Assembly (NCBI GenBank): GCA_964485235.1
Contig: CAZAIO010000003.1
Coordinates: forward strand, 1-51,876
Reading direction: 5' to 3'
Length of the DNA stretch: 51,876 bases
Source of the DNA: CAZAIO01 sp964485235
Lineage (GTDB): Bacteria > Chloroflexota > Dehalococcoidia > GIF9 > UBA5629
A model generated the notes under the pieces. It was not told where the DNA came from. It searched no databases and saw nothing but the letters and a program-made list of their open reading frames with translations. Position 1 is the stretch's first letter. Each line of letters begins with the position of its first letter. The translations under genes were made by a program, and so were the position numbers. Shown piece by piece: positions 26,077-35,280 of this stretch.

Positions 26077-26961
26077 TTATGACTCCTCAATCATTGTTAT
26101 CACATCTTTTGGACATTCTCTGGCACAAATTCCACAACCTTTACAATAGAACATGTTCGCTTCGAAAAATCCATCGTCTTTTTGCGTAATGCATCCTTCC
26201 GGACAGAATATGTAACATAGACCACATTTATTACATTTCTCATATTCAAATTCCGGATGCTGCGATTTCCAATCACCCGATTTGTAACTTTTTGCACTGC
26301 CTGGTTCGATAACAACAGTTCCGGGTAACATATCCTTTAACGTTGGAACAAATTCAGTAGGGACCGGTTTTCTGGTACTCTTCGCAGTCATCACCGGTTC
26401 TGCTATGACAACTTCATCATAAGCTTTTTGACACGCTGCAATATTATTTTTACCTCTCCCGCCAAAACGCTCCATAAGCGGAGCTTCGACAGATTTCAAT
26501 TGCACTATACCTGTAGCCTTAATCAATGCTCCCAGCATTGTTGTATTTACAATAGCAACGCCCAATAATTCTTTTGCTATTGCCGTAGCATTGATAACGG
26601 CTAATTTCCAGGGTCCATCAAATTCCTTTTTAATTTGTTCCATACTTTTCGTTGTATTCAATACGATTGTTCCGCCGTCTTTCAATCCGGCAGTAACATC
26701 AACAATTTCAATCAGTCCCGGGTCCAGCACTACAACGATATCAGGTTGTACAATTCCTGATCTTATACGCACATGCCCTTTACTGTCTACACGAGTAAAA
26801 GCCAGTACAGGTGCTCCCCGTCTCTCCGGTCCGAAACTCGGCATTGCCTGCGCATATTTACCCTCTTCTATTGCTGATAATGCCAGCAACTCCGCCGAAG
26901 TGACTGCTCCTTGCCCTCCACGTCCATGCCATCTTATTTCTACAGGTCGATTTCCATCCAT
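26077..26961 (-). CDS. Pyruvate:ferredoxin oxidoreductase fused gamma-delta subunit
   Basis: A 294-residue fusion. Residues 1 to about 190 are PorG (EIRWHGRGGQGAVTSAELLA, AQAMPSFGPERRGAPVLAF, NTTMLGALIKATGIV). The C-terminal 90 residues are PorD, a two-cluster ferredoxin: CNKCGLCYIFCPEGC and CKGCGICARECP. Fusion of the two subunits is known in several anaerobes. It starts 54 bases after tRNA-Arg on the same strand, so tRNA and por genes may share a transcript. GGAG precedes the ATG at a suitable distance. Confidence 0.93.
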   Translation of the reverse strand: MDGNRPVEIRWHGRGGQGAVTSAELLALSAIEEGKYAQAMPSFGPERRGAPVLAFTRVDSKGHVRIRSGIVQPDIVVVLDPGLIEIVDVTAGLKDGGTIVLNTTKSMEQIKKEFDGPWKLAVINATAIAKELLGVAIVNTTMLGALIKATGIVQLKSVEAPLMERFGGRGKNNIAACQKAYDEVVIAEPVMTAKSTRKPVPTEFVPTLKDMLPGTVVIEPGSAKSYKSGDWKSQHPEFEYEKCNKCGLCYIFCPEGCITQKDDGFFEANMFYCKGCGICARECPKDVITMIEES

Positions 26962-27015
26962 ATATAGATCACTCCAATTTTTTATTTGTTTTATTAAACC
27001 GGGCTTCTCACGACG

Positions 27016-27087
27016 TACCCCTGGAGGGACTCGAACCCTCGCATCCGGCTCCGGAGGCCGGCGCTCTATCCCCTGAGCTACAGGGGC
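27016..27087 (-). tRNA. tRNA-Arg(CCG)
   Basis: On the minus strand: acceptor GCCCCTG with CAGGGGT (one G-T pair), D arm GCTCAGGGGATAGAGC, anticodon arm CCGGC-CTCCGGA-GCCGG (anticodon CCG), T arm GAGGGTTCGAGTCCCTC and discriminator A at 27016. Unlike the other four tRNAs in this window, CCA is not encoded (CG follows the discriminator). A TATAAT lies a short way upstream. Confidence 0.95.
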
Positions 27088-27248
27088 TAATAGACACTTT
27101 ATTATATCTAATTACGGAAGATAATTAAAATAGAGGTACTAAAAACAAAAGAAAAATGAATGTAAAGTACATGAAACCGCAAAATATAATTAAGAAACGC
27201 TTAAAAAAAAGATATGTACCAGGGCCCGGTAAGAAAATTGGAGAAAAT

Positions 27249-28364
27249 TTAACTCAGCATACCCAGGAATACGCCTGCAGCAACTGCTGTGCCTATCACA
27301 CCGGCAACATTGGGGCCCATAGCGTGCATAAGGAGATAGTTTCTCGGATTTGCCTTTTGTCCCATTTTCTGGACCACACGAGCAGACATTGGCACCGCAG
27401 ATACACCGGCAGCGCCGATCATAGGATTAATAGGTTCTTTTGAAATGAAGTTCATCAGTTTTCCAAGTAAAGTTCCTCCCGCGGTGGAAATTGCGAACGC
27501 CAAAATTCCAAGGAAGAATATAAACAGAGTTTGCGGTAGAAGGAATAAATGAGCCGGCATTGATGCGCCTACGGCTACACCAAGAAGTATTGTCAATACA
27601 TCCATAAATGATTCAGAAGCGGTCTTTGCCAGTCTATCGGTCACTCCACTGACCATAAGCAAATTTCCGAACATGAACATACCCATCAAAGGAGCTGACT
27701 TTGGTACAAGTAATATAATTACAATCGTTGCAACGAGAGGAAAGAGTATCTTCTCTTTCTTGGAAACGGGCCTTAACTGCGGTTTCATATAAATAGCACG
27801 TTCTTTTTTCGAGGTCAGCAATTTAATGATAGGTGGTTGAATAATTGGTACCAGCGCCATATATGAATAAGCCGCTACCGCGATAGGCCCGAGCAAATGA
27901 GGAGCCAGCTTGGCAGACAAATAAATACTTGTCGGACCATCCGCACCACCTATAATGCCGATCGAACAAGCCTCATCAATACTGAAACCGAAGAGAAGTG
28001 CAATAAAAAATACAAAATATACTCCGAACTGAGCTGCTGCTCCGAGAAGCAGTGTCTTTGGATTGGCAATTACCGGTCCGAAATCGGTCATCGCACCAAG
28101 ACCAAGAAAGATCAGCGGGGGAATCATTTCACCTGCGATTAAATAGGTGAATATTTTCGCAAGTATACCCTCGGGGACCCCGTTTGCATAATCAAACACA
28201 CCACCCAACGGTAAATTGACAAGAAGCATACCGAAGCCGATGGGAACAAGCAAAAGCGGCTCCATTTTTTTTCCGATTCCCAAATAGATGAATAAAAACG
28301 CAATAAGCCACATAACTATGTGGCCCCAATAAATATCAGTGAAACCTGTTTGCAATAGCTCCAT
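27249..28364 (-). CDS. Sodium-translocating decarboxylase beta subunit
   Basis: A 371-residue membrane protein with about nine to eleven hydrophobic segments. The family hallmarks are GGADGPTSIYLSAKLAP (the central Na+-binding loop) and VSAVPMSARVVQKMG near the C-terminus. It belongs to the OadB/GcdB/MmdB family, which couples decarboxylation of carboxybiotin to Na+ export. Which acyl-CoA (glutaconyl-, methylmalonyl-) or oxaloacetate is the source depends on the alpha subunit, which is not in the window. The start overlaps the small OadG-like gene (TAATG). Confidence 0.92.
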   Translation of the reverse strand: MELLQTGFTDIYWGHIVMWLIAFLFIYLGIGKKMEPLLLVPIGFGMLLVNLPLGGVFDYANGVPEGILAKIFTYLIAGEMIPPLIFLGLGAMTDFGPVIANPKTLLLGAAAQFGVYFVFFIALLFGFSIDEACSIGIIGGADGPTSIYLSAKLAPHLLGPIAVAAYSYMALVPIIQPPIIKLLTSKKERAIYMKPQLRPVSKKEKILFPLVATIVIILLVPKSAPLMGMFMFGNLLMVSGVTDRLAKTASESFMDVLTILLGVAVGASMPAHLFLLPQTLFIFFLGILAFAISTAGGTLLGKLMNFISKEPINPMIGAAGVSAVPMSARVVQKMGQKANPRNYLLMHAMGPNVAGVIGTAVAAGVFLGMLS

Positions 28365-28555
28365 TATGCTTTCTCTTCTTTCGGTTTATTCTCCTCCGCT
28401 TTATTTTTTCCTATTGTCTTATACATAATCACACTAACAACCCAGACAGCAACAGACAATATTGCGAGAACCATGAAAACTGTGAGGAATCCAAAACCTG
28501 CAATTTTAGAGGCTAAAATCCAATCAATCGTTAAGAAGCACATATAAAAATCCAA
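28364..28555 (-). CDS. Small OadG-like gamma subunit
   Basis: A 63-residue protein with one membrane span (about residues 17-45, IAGFGFLTVFMVLAILSVAVW) and a charged Lys/Glu-rich tail. The pattern is that of the gamma subunit of sodium-pump decarboxylases (OadG/MmdD/GcdD anchor). It overlaps the beta subunit start by one base, which supports the call; sequence similarity alone would not be decisive. No biotin-carrier gene is adjacent. Confidence 0.75.
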   Translation of the reverse strand: MDFYMCFLTIDWILASKIAGFGFLTVFMVLAILSVAVWVVSVIMYKTIGKNKAEENKPKEEKA

Positions 28556-28651
28556 ACGCCCCAGATTATAGCACTTTTAAAAAACGACTTCAACACGGTA
28601 AAATAACGCGGTTTCAGTAAGAGCATCGAGCATGTTATAATGCCATGGTGC

Positions 28652-28738
28652 GGAGAGGTGACCGAGTGGTTGATGGTGCCGCTCTCGAAAAGCGGTGGGC
28701 GATAAGCCTCGTGGGTTCGAATCCCACCCTCTCCGCCA
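28652..28738 (+). tRNA. tRNA-Ser(CGA)
   Basis: Acceptor GGAGAGG with CCTCTCC, anticodon arm CCGCT-CTCGAAA-AGCGG (anticodon CGA), long variable arm, T arm GTGGGTTCGAATCCCAC, encoded CCA at 28736-28738. TATAAT at about 28636-28641 is a likely -10 element. Confidence 0.96.
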
Positions 28739-28744
28739 TTTTAT

Positions 28745-28833
<89 letters not shown>

Positions 28834-28869
28834 GTATAATATTGAGTCAGATCACATCTATAATAAAAA

Positions 28870-29715
28870 ATGATGCGATTCTTCAAACACTCAAATCCTT
28901 ATATCGGCATTGCCCTGGGCAGCGGCGCTGCCAGAGGCCTTGCACATATAGGTGTGCTCAAGGCACTATCAGAAGCAAATATCTCTCTTGACCTTATTTC
29001 CGGAACAAGTATGGGGGCACTTGTTGCTTCTTGTTTTGCGAAAGCAGGCGACATATCGGAAATTGAGAGAACCGCACTCAGGACCGACTGGCGGCAGGTA
29101 GCCCGATTACTTGACCCCAGCTTGAATGCACTTAAAAAGGGGCTTATTAATGGTAAACGTATAGAAAAGCTCCTCTATTCATTACTTGGAGATATCGAGT
29201 TTAAAGACCTTGCCATACCACTCTACGTTGTAGCCACCGATGTAAAAACAGGAAAGGAAATCGTTATTCATGAAGGCCGTGTAGTCAGTGCCGTAAGGGC
29301 AAGTATTTCGATACCGGGTATTTTCGTTCCGATAATAAGAGATGGCATATGTCTTGTGGATGGCGGCACAATTAACCCTGTACCAATCGACATTTTAAAA
29401 CAAAAAAAAACAAGAGTAACAATCGCTGTAAACGTGCTCGTTGATCCGGATAAAAGAAAATTAATTACTCCTCCGTCCGAATACGATACGTCCGGAATAC
29501 CTAATATCTTTGATACATTAATACAATCGCTTCAAATAATGGAACGTGAAATCACAAATAAAAAAATACTTGATGCCGATATTATTATCAATCCTGATGT
29601 AAGTCAAATCCAACCATTTGATTTTCATAAAAGTAAAGAAGCGATAAAAATTGGATATCAAGCGACACAAAAGGAAATGAAACATTTACAGGAACGTATT
29701 AGCTTAGAAAAATAG
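28870..29715 (+). CDS. Patatin-like phospholipase (RssA/NTE type)
   Basis: A 281-residue patatin-domain protein. The oxyanion block GSGAARGLAHIGVL (17-30), the nucleophile S47 in GTSMGAL and the catalytic Asp D164 in VDGGTINPVP form the Ser-Asp dyad. There is no signal peptide or membrane segment, so it acts in the cytoplasm or at the membrane surface as an acyl hydrolase; the natural substrate is unknown. It lies 37 bases after tRNA-Ser(GGA), with TATAAT at about 28835-28840 that may be its own -10 element. No Shine-Dalgarno is obvious. Confidence 0.88.
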   Translation: MMRFFKHSNPYIGIALGSGAARGLAHIGVLKALSEANISLDLISGTSMGALVASCFAKAGDISEIERTALRTDWRQVARLLDPSLNALKKGLINGKRIEKLLYSLLGDIEFKDLAIPLYVVATDVKTGKEIVIHEGRVVSAVRASISIPGIFVPIIRDGICLVDGGTINPVPIDILKQKKTRVTIAVNVLVDPDKRKLITPPSEYDTSGIPNIFDTLIQSLQIMEREITNKKILDADIIINPDVSQIQPFDFHKSKEAIKIGYQATQKEMKHLQERISLEK

Positions 29716-29838
29716 TTTTTTAAATATATATACTCCATTTTCCCCGATAATGTTATTAATTCAATCCTGTTTATATCTTTGTCTTAGTCTAATAAATCGA
29801 TTACGCTATAGGATAACAATACCTATGACTTGAATTTG

Positions 29839-29868
29839 TTGTCCAATTTTTACAGGCTGTGCTAGAAT
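29839..29868 (+). promoter_or_regulatory. Probable dprA promoter
   Basis: TTGTCC (29839-29844) and TAGAAT (29863-29868) are 18 bases apart; transcription would begin about 29875, only about 6 bases before the dprA ATG, so the mRNA would be nearly leaderless. No Shine-Dalgarno is visible, in agreement. Confidence 0.4.
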
Positions 29869-29880
29869 GTTTCGAACGTA

Positions 29881-30975
29881 ATGATAAACGATAGTGAAAT
29901 AAAATACCGTATAGGGTTTTCAAAAATACCGGGAATCGGGCGAGTTAAATCGGCCCTCATTGAAAACTATTTTCCTCGCCTTGAAGATGCGTGGGTTGCA
30001 TCGTCATCAGATCTCAAACAAGCTGGACTTGATTCCAGGTCAGTGTCCAGCATTATCAACTCAAGGCCTCATATAGACCTTGATGCTGAAATGGCTAAAA
30101 TGGACAAATACCAGGTGAAAGCGGTCCCGTACAATTCTCCTGATTATCCGCATCGTTTAAGGGAAATCTATGACTATCCACCGGTTTTATATATAAGAGG
30201 AACAATAAAACCTGAAGACGATTATTGTCTGGCTATCGTCGGCACCAGGCATTCAACTCTTTACGGGCGGCAGGTAACAGAAGATATGGTCAAGGACCTC
30301 GTCCGATGCAATATAACTATCGTCAGTGGACTGGCAAAAGGTATAGATTCGATTGCCCACCGGACAGCACTCGAAGCAGAAGGGAGAACAATAGCCGTTT
30401 TTGCTTCAGGCCTGGATATGGTCTATCCAGCCGAAAATGCTCGCCTTGCACGGGCTATTATCGATCGCGGTGCTTTAATAAGCGAATATCCTCTGGGTAC
30501 CAAACCGAAAGCCGAGCATTTTCCCCGGCGTAACCGGATAATGAGCGGAATCAGCCCGGGTGTACTCGTGATTGAAGCCGGTGAAAGAAGCGGAGCTTTG
30601 ATAACCGCCGAACAGGCCCTTGCACAAAATCGTGAGGTTTTTGCTGTACCCGGTAGCATACTTTCACCTGCAAGCAAGGGAACGAACTGGCTTTTACAGC
30701 AGGGAGCAAAGCTTGTGAGAAACCATGTAGATATCCTTGAAGAGCTCAATCTTGCCGTTGTTGCGCAACAACTCGAAATGAAAGAACTACTGCCATCCGA
30801 TGAAACCGAGTTTTTGTTATTTAAAAGTATCGGTAGTGAGCCAAGGCATATAGATGAAATATGCAGACAGTGCGGACTCGACATTTCAACGGTGAGCAGT
30901 GTATTGACTATGATGGAACTTAAAGGTATTGTTAAACAGATTGGGTACATGAATTATATCTCATCGAAGAATTGA
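29881..30975 (+). CDS. dprA: DNA processing protein DprA
   Basis: A 364-residue DprA/Smf. An N-terminal helix-hairpin-helix/SAM-like region (SKIPGIGRVKSALIENYFP) precedes the Rossmann core: IVGTRHSTLYGR, SGLAKGIDSIAHRTAL, FASGLDMVYPAEN, FPRRNRIMSGIS and LITAEQALAQNREVFAVPGS. The C-terminal 70 residues look like the winged-helix DML1-like domain. DprA loads RecA on incoming single-stranded DNA in transformation, though it is conserved in many non-competent species. It begins the dprA-topA-aroQ-pepQ-efp run. Confidence 0.95.
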   Translation: MINDSEIKYRIGFSKIPGIGRVKSALIENYFPRLEDAWVASSSDLKQAGLDSRSVSSIINSRPHIDLDAEMAKMDKYQVKAVPYNSPDYPHRLREIYDYPPVLYIRGTIKPEDDYCLAIVGTRHSTLYGRQVTEDMVKDLVRCNITIVSGLAKGIDSIAHRTALEAEGRTIAVFASGLDMVYPAENARLARAIIDRGALISEYPLGTKPKAEHFPRRNRIMSGISPGVLVIEAGERSGALITAEQALAQNREVFAVPGSILSPASKGTNWLLQQGAKLVRNHVDILEELNLAVVAQQLEMKELLPSDETEFLLFKSIGSEPRHIDEICRQCGLDISTVSSVLTMMELKGIVKQIGYMNYISSKN

Positions 30976-31003
30976 TAATTATTATACTAACCAGGAATTA
31001 TTA

Positions 31004-33181
31004 ATGACTAAAAAACTCGTTATCGTTGAATCGCCGGCAAAAACAAAAACACTCAGTAAAATACTGGGCAGCGCTTATTCTATCAAAGCAACGGTAGGGC
31101 ATATACGGGACCTTCCAAAGGGTAATCTCGGAATCGATGTTGAGAACGATTTTACACCGAGATACGTGATACCGGTGCAAAGAAGAAAAGTTATAAAGGA
31201 AATAAAGGATTCAATCAACGATGCATCCGCCGTATATCTGGCCACAGATCCGGACCGTGAGGGCGAGGCAATCTCATGGCATCTGGTTGAAGCCATTGAT
31301 CGGAACAATAACAAATTACCTTTTTACAGAGTATCCTTTAATGAAATTACAAAAGAAGCAGTAAAGCATGCTTTTGAACATCCACGCGATATAGATATGA
31401 ACCTGGTCAACGCTCAACAAGCTCGCCGTATTCTTGATAGACTTGTCGGATATAAACTGAGCCCTCTTCTCTGGAAAAAGATCCAGCGTGGCCTTTCCGC
31501 AGGAAGAGTCCAGTCTGCAGCGGTTAGAATTATCGTCGACAGGGAACGTGATATACAGAATTTCGTTCCGGTCGAATACTGGACTATTGAAGCCGAGCTT
31601 TCAAAAATAACTTCACAAAAGAAAAATGAAGTATTTCGTGCTCAATTTGCAGGCAAACCGGATGGATCAAAAATCGAAATTTCCAATGAGACCGACGCAA
31701 CAAAATTAGAGACTGAGCTTCAACAGGCGGATTACAACGTATCTGGTATTCAGATTAAAGAAGCGCCTCGCCAACCATCACCACCGTTCATCACAAGTAC
31801 ACTACAGCAGGAAGCCTGGCGTAAATTGAGGTTTACTGCAAAAAGGACAATGGTCATCGCACAGCAGTTATATGAGGGTATATCTCTTGGAGCAGAAGGC
31901 TCGGTAGGCCTTATTACCTACATGCGCACGGATTCAATACACGTTGCTCCTTCCGCTATCTCCGAGACGCGAGATTATATAAAGGGCAAGTTTGGTGATG
32001 ACTTCCTGCCTCCTCAGGCACGATCGTTCACGCAGAAAGGCAAATTCGCCCAGGAAGGTCATGAGGCTATTCGTCCTACAAAAATTTATCGTGAACCTGA
32101 GCAAATCCGCTCTTATCTCGATACACAGCAGTTCAAACTATATGAACTTATCTGGAAACGTATGGTTGCGAGCCAGATGGCGGCTGCACGTTACGAGAAT
32201 ATTACCGTGGAAATCATTGCTTTGAACAAGTCAATGCACAAAGAATACCTATTCAGAGCCACGAGCTCCGTAGCAATTTTCAACGGATTCATGTCTCTCT
32301 ATACTGAAGAAGCTGATGAAGATAACACCTCGGTTAACGAAAAAGGAGATGGAGCAAAAGAGAAACAAAAAGGGCTTGTTCTTCACCGGCTGAAAACAAA
32401 CGATGCTTTATCTCTTATTCAACTTTTTACAGAACAGCTATTCACTCAACCACCTCCCAGATATACTGAAGCAACATTGATAAAAGCACTCGAGCAAAAA
32501 GGCATCGGGCGTCCCAGTACGTATGCGCCTATATTGTCTACCATTCAGGAAAGAAACTATATTAATAAAAAGTCCGGCCGTTTTTATCCTGACGAAATGG
32601 GCATAATAGTGAACGACCTCCTTGTCGAGCATTTCCCGAAAATTGTCGATCTCAGTTTTACCGCCAAACTTGAAAAAGACCTCGACAATATTGCGCAGGG
32701 CAAAAAAGACTGGAGAACCGTTTTAAAAGGGTTCTATTTCCCGTTTGATGAAAAAATTTCCAGTGCATTTACCACGATAGAAAGAATAAAAATCCCCGCC
32801 AAAGAGAGCGGAGAGGTTTGTCCAGCATGCGGAAAACCTATGGTAATAAAAACAGGCAGATTCGGTAGATTTCTTGCATGCAGCGGGTATCCTGATTGCA
32901 AACAGACTATGCCTTTAGTAGTGAAAACAGGGATACCCTGTCCTTACTGTAAAGAAAAAGGTGAAAACGGAGAACTGATTGAAAGGGTCAATAAAAAGAA
33001 ACGACGCTTTTATGGGTGCAGCCGCTATCCGGAATGCAAATTTATCTCAAACAGCAAACCTCTTCCAAAACAATGTCCGGAATGCGGCGGTGTTATGGTA
33101 AGCTATAGAAAGAGCCTGGCAAAATGTCTGAGTTGTGACCATAAGGAAAAGCTACCGGAAAATGATAAAATGGAAGTGTAG
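31004..33181 (+). CDS. topA: DNA topoisomerase I (type IA)
   Basis: A 725-residue type IA topoisomerase that relaxes negative supercoils. Toprim domain: VESPAKTKTLSKIL and the acidic TDPDREGE (81-88); catalytic Y306 in GLITYMRTDS; LIKALEQKGIGRPSTYAPI. The C-terminus has three four-cysteine zinc ribbons (CPACGKP..CSGYPDC, CPYCKEK..CSRYPEC, CPECGGV..CLSC). Length is normal for a three-ribbon enzyme. CAGGAA precedes the ATG 28 bases after dprA. Its stop codon abuts aroQ. Confidence 0.97.
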   Translation: MTKKLVIVESPAKTKTLSKILGSAYSIKATVGHIRDLPKGNLGIDVENDFTPRYVIPVQRRKVIKEIKDSINDASAVYLATDPDREGEAISWHLVEAIDRNNNKLPFYRVSFNEITKEAVKHAFEHPRDIDMNLVNAQQARRILDRLVGYKLSPLLWKKIQRGLSAGRVQSAAVRIIVDRERDIQNFVPVEYWTIEAELSKITSQKKNEVFRAQFAGKPDGSKIEISNETDATKLETELQQADYNVSGIQIKEAPRQPSPPFITSTLQQEAWRKLRFTAKRTMVIAQQLYEGISLGAEGSVGLITYMRTDSIHVAPSAISETRDYIKGKFGDDFLPPQARSFTQKGKFAQEGHEAIRPTKIYREPEQIRSYLDTQQFKLYELIWKRMVASQMAAARYENITVEIIALNKSMHKEYLFRATSSVAIFNGFMSLYTEEADEDNTSVNEKGDGAKEKQKGLVLHRLKTNDALSLIQLFTEQLFTQPPPRYTEATLIKALEQKGIGRPSTYAPILSTIQERNYINKKSGRFYPDEMGIIVNDLLVEHFPKIVDLSFTAKLEKDLDNIAQGKKDWRTVLKGFYFPFDEKISSAFTTIERIKIPAKESGEVCPACGKPMVIKTGRFGRFLACSGYPDCKQTMPLVVKTGIPCPYCKEKGENGELIERVNKKKRRFYGCSRYPECKFISNSKPLPKQCPECGGVMVSYRKSLAKCLSCDHKEKLPENDKMEV

Positions 33182-33183
33182 TG

Positions 33184-33618
33184 ATGAAAATATTAGTCAT
33201 TAACGGGCCGAATTTAAACGCACTGGGTAAACGTGATAAAACCGTCTACGGTAATAAAACCATGGATGAGATTATCGCTCTTTTACAAAAAGAAGCCGAG
33301 AGTTTGAATGCAGAAATCATAGTGTTTCAATCCAATAGTGAGGGGGACCTTGTAGACTACATTCAAGAGCATTCTAATAAAGCCAACGGAATAATAATTA
33401 ATCCGGGCGCACTGACTCATTACGGTCTTTCTTTAAGAGATGCGCTCGTAGATGCCGGATTACCGGTTATTGAAGTACATCTATCCAATATTTATGCCCG
33501 TGAGAACTGGAGAGCAAATTCAGTTATTTCACCTGTAACAAAAGGGCAAGTCACCGGTCTCGGCTGGCGCGGATATATTGCTGCATTGAGAACCCTGATA
33601 GCTGAATTAAAGGAATAA
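33184..33618 (+). CDS. aroQ: 3-dehydroquinate dehydratase, type II
   Basis: A 144-residue type II dehydroquinase (third shikimate step). INGPNLNALGKRDKTVYG contains the active-site Asn, Arg and Tyr; NPGALTHYGLSLRDAL and EVHLSNIYARENWRANSVIS carry the catalytic His and Arg. I start at ATG 33184 (MKILVINGPN), three bases after the topA stop; a GTG at 33181 overlaps that stop and is less likely. Confidence 0.95.
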   Translation: MKILVINGPNLNALGKRDKTVYGNKTMDEIIALLQKEAESLNAEIIVFQSNSEGDLVDYIQEHSNKANGIIINPGALTHYGLSLRDALVDAGLPVIEVHLSNIYARENWRANSVISPVTKGQVTGLGWRGYIAALRTLIAELKE

Positions 33619-33620
33619 AG

Positions 33621-34688
33621 TTGGCAATAGAACGTATCAACAATTTGCGTCAGCAATTCGAACAGTTAAATATTGACGGAATTCTCATTTCGCGACCGGA
33701 GAACCGAACATATCTTTCTGGATTCAAAGGTTCGGACGGCTGGCTTATTATCTCAGAAAAATCAGCATGTATTGCGGTTGATTCCCGTTACACAATACAG
33801 GCAAAAAAAGAAGCGCCGGAATTTGAAGTAATTCACATTAAAGGGGAGCTACAAAGCTGGTTGCCTGATATGGTATCCGGACTTGGTATCACGAAGCTTG
33901 GATTCGAAGCTTCGGATATTTCTTTTGCTTCCTTTCAAAAATTGCGGGATTCGCTGGCTGAAGGAAAATGCAAGGCAAATCTAATTTCCACTGCCAATGT
34001 AGTAGAATCGCTTCGCTCGATCAAGGACAGAGAAGAAATCGCTTATATATTAAGAGCAGCACAAATTGCCGATGCCACAATGAAACACGCTCAATCTATT
34101 ATTGAGGTCGGGAAAACTGAGCGGTATATTGCATGGGAACTGGAGAAATATCTAAGGGAAGAAGGAAGCCAGGCCATACCATTTGAGATTATTGTCGCCT
34201 CCGGCCCGAATTCAGCACTTCCGCATGCGCAGCCGACTGAACGCACCATACAGGAAAGTGATCCCATTGTTATCGATATGGGTGCCAGAACAAACGGTTA
34301 TTGCAGCGACATAACACGTACATATTGCATCAATGAAAATGATTCCATGTACGTAAAAATATATGGTATTGTATTAGCAGCCCAGCTCGCTGCGATCAAT
34401 TTAATCGTCCCTGGAGCAAGTGGACATGATGCAGACCTTTTTGCACGTACTGTAATTGAAAAAGCGGGATACGATGAAAATTTCGGCCATGGTCTCGGAC
34501 ATGGTGTCGGTTTAAACGTCCATGAAGCTCCGAGGCTCGGGCCGCGATCAACAGATGTACTTTCAGAGGAAATGGTTTTCACTATAGAACCGGGAATATA
34601 TATTCCGGAATGGGGAGGAGTGAGGATTGAAGATACAGTGATGTTCAATAATGGTAAAATTCTATCGCTGACGCGAGCAAATAAATAG
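33621..34688 (+). CDS. Xaa-Pro aminopeptidase/dipeptidase (M24B)
   Basis: A 355-residue creatinase/prolidase-fold protease. The N-terminal domain (about 1-125) starts ERINNLRQQFEQLNIDGILISRPENRTYLSGF; the catalytic domain has both metal Asp (IDMGARTNGYCSDITRTY), HGLGHGVGLNVHEAPRLG with metal His, and the two Glu (MVFTIEPGIYIPEWGGVRIED). It cleaves peptides next to proline. The start codon is TTG, two bases after the aroQ stop, with GGAA upstream. The aroQ-pepQ-efp order is common in bacteria. Confidence 0.92.
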   Translation: MAIERINNLRQQFEQLNIDGILISRPENRTYLSGFKGSDGWLIISEKSACIAVDSRYTIQAKKEAPEFEVIHIKGELQSWLPDMVSGLGITKLGFEASDISFASFQKLRDSLAEGKCKANLISTANVVESLRSIKDREEIAYILRAAQIADATMKHAQSIIEVGKTERYIAWELEKYLREEGSQAIPFEIIVASGPNSALPHAQPTERTIQESDPIVIDMGARTNGYCSDITRTYCINENDSMYVKIYGIVLAAQLAAINLIVPGASGHDADLFARTVIEKAGYDENFGHGLGHGVGLNVHEAPRLGPRSTDVLSEEMVFTIEPGIYIPEWGGVRIEDTVMFNNGKILSLTRANK

Positions 34689-34715
34689 CAATACACCAGG
34701 AGGATATAGCAACAA

Positions 34716-35276
34716 ATGATCGACGCCGGAGAACTTAAAAAAGGGATTACAATTGTGCTGGACGGTATTTTGTTCCAGGTACTTGATTACCAGCATATTA
34801 AAGTCGGGAGGGGATCGGCACAAATAAGGTTAAGATTACGGGATATCCGCGCCGGACACAATACAGAACGTTCTTTCCAGGCAAGCGAGAAATTTCAAAG
34901 GGCATTTCTCGACCACAGGCCGGTACAATACCTTTACAACGATGGCGACCTCTACTATTTTATGGATACGGAAACGTTTGACCAGATGACGCTGGATACA
35001 GAAAAAATCGGAGATATTTTAGGCTATTTGAAAGAAGGAACAAATCTGGAACTGGTTATCCATGAAAATGAGACCATTGGTGTTGAACTACCTACCTTTG
35101 TGGAACTGGAAATAGCAGAAACCGGACCGGGTTTTAAAGGAAATACGGCATCAGCAGGAAGCAAACCTGCAGTAATGGAGACGGGAATCACCATACAGGT
35201 CCCGTTTTTCATCAACACCGGGGATAAAATAAAAGTCGATACACGCACCGGGGAATATCTGGAACGGACAGGATAG
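34716..35276 (+). CDS. efp: Translation elongation factor P with Arg32
   Basis: A 186-residue EF-P with three OB domains, which relieves ribosome stalling at polyproline. The loop that reaches the peptidyl-transferase centre reads IKVGRGSAQIR, so the tip is Arg32, not the Lys34 of the EpmA-modified type (KPGKGxA). Arg at this place is what EarP rhamnosylates in some proteobacteria; no modifying enzyme is in the window. AGGAGG precedes the ATG. Confidence 0.95.
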   Translation: MIDAGELKKGITIVLDGILFQVLDYQHIKVGRGSAQIRLRLRDIRAGHNTERSFQASEKFQRAFLDHRPVQYLYNDGDLYYFMDTETFDQMTLDTEKIGDILGYLKEGTNLELVIHENETIGVELPTFVELEIAETGPGFKGNTASAGSKPAVMETGITIQVPFFINTGDKIKVDTRTGEYLERTG

Positions 35277-35280
35277 ACGA

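Noticed and set aside
27212..27235. Palindrome TACCGGGCCCTGGTA after oadB as a terminator
   Set aside because: The stem would need a loop of GGGCCCT with only four pairs; too weak although T-rich sequence follows on the minus strand.
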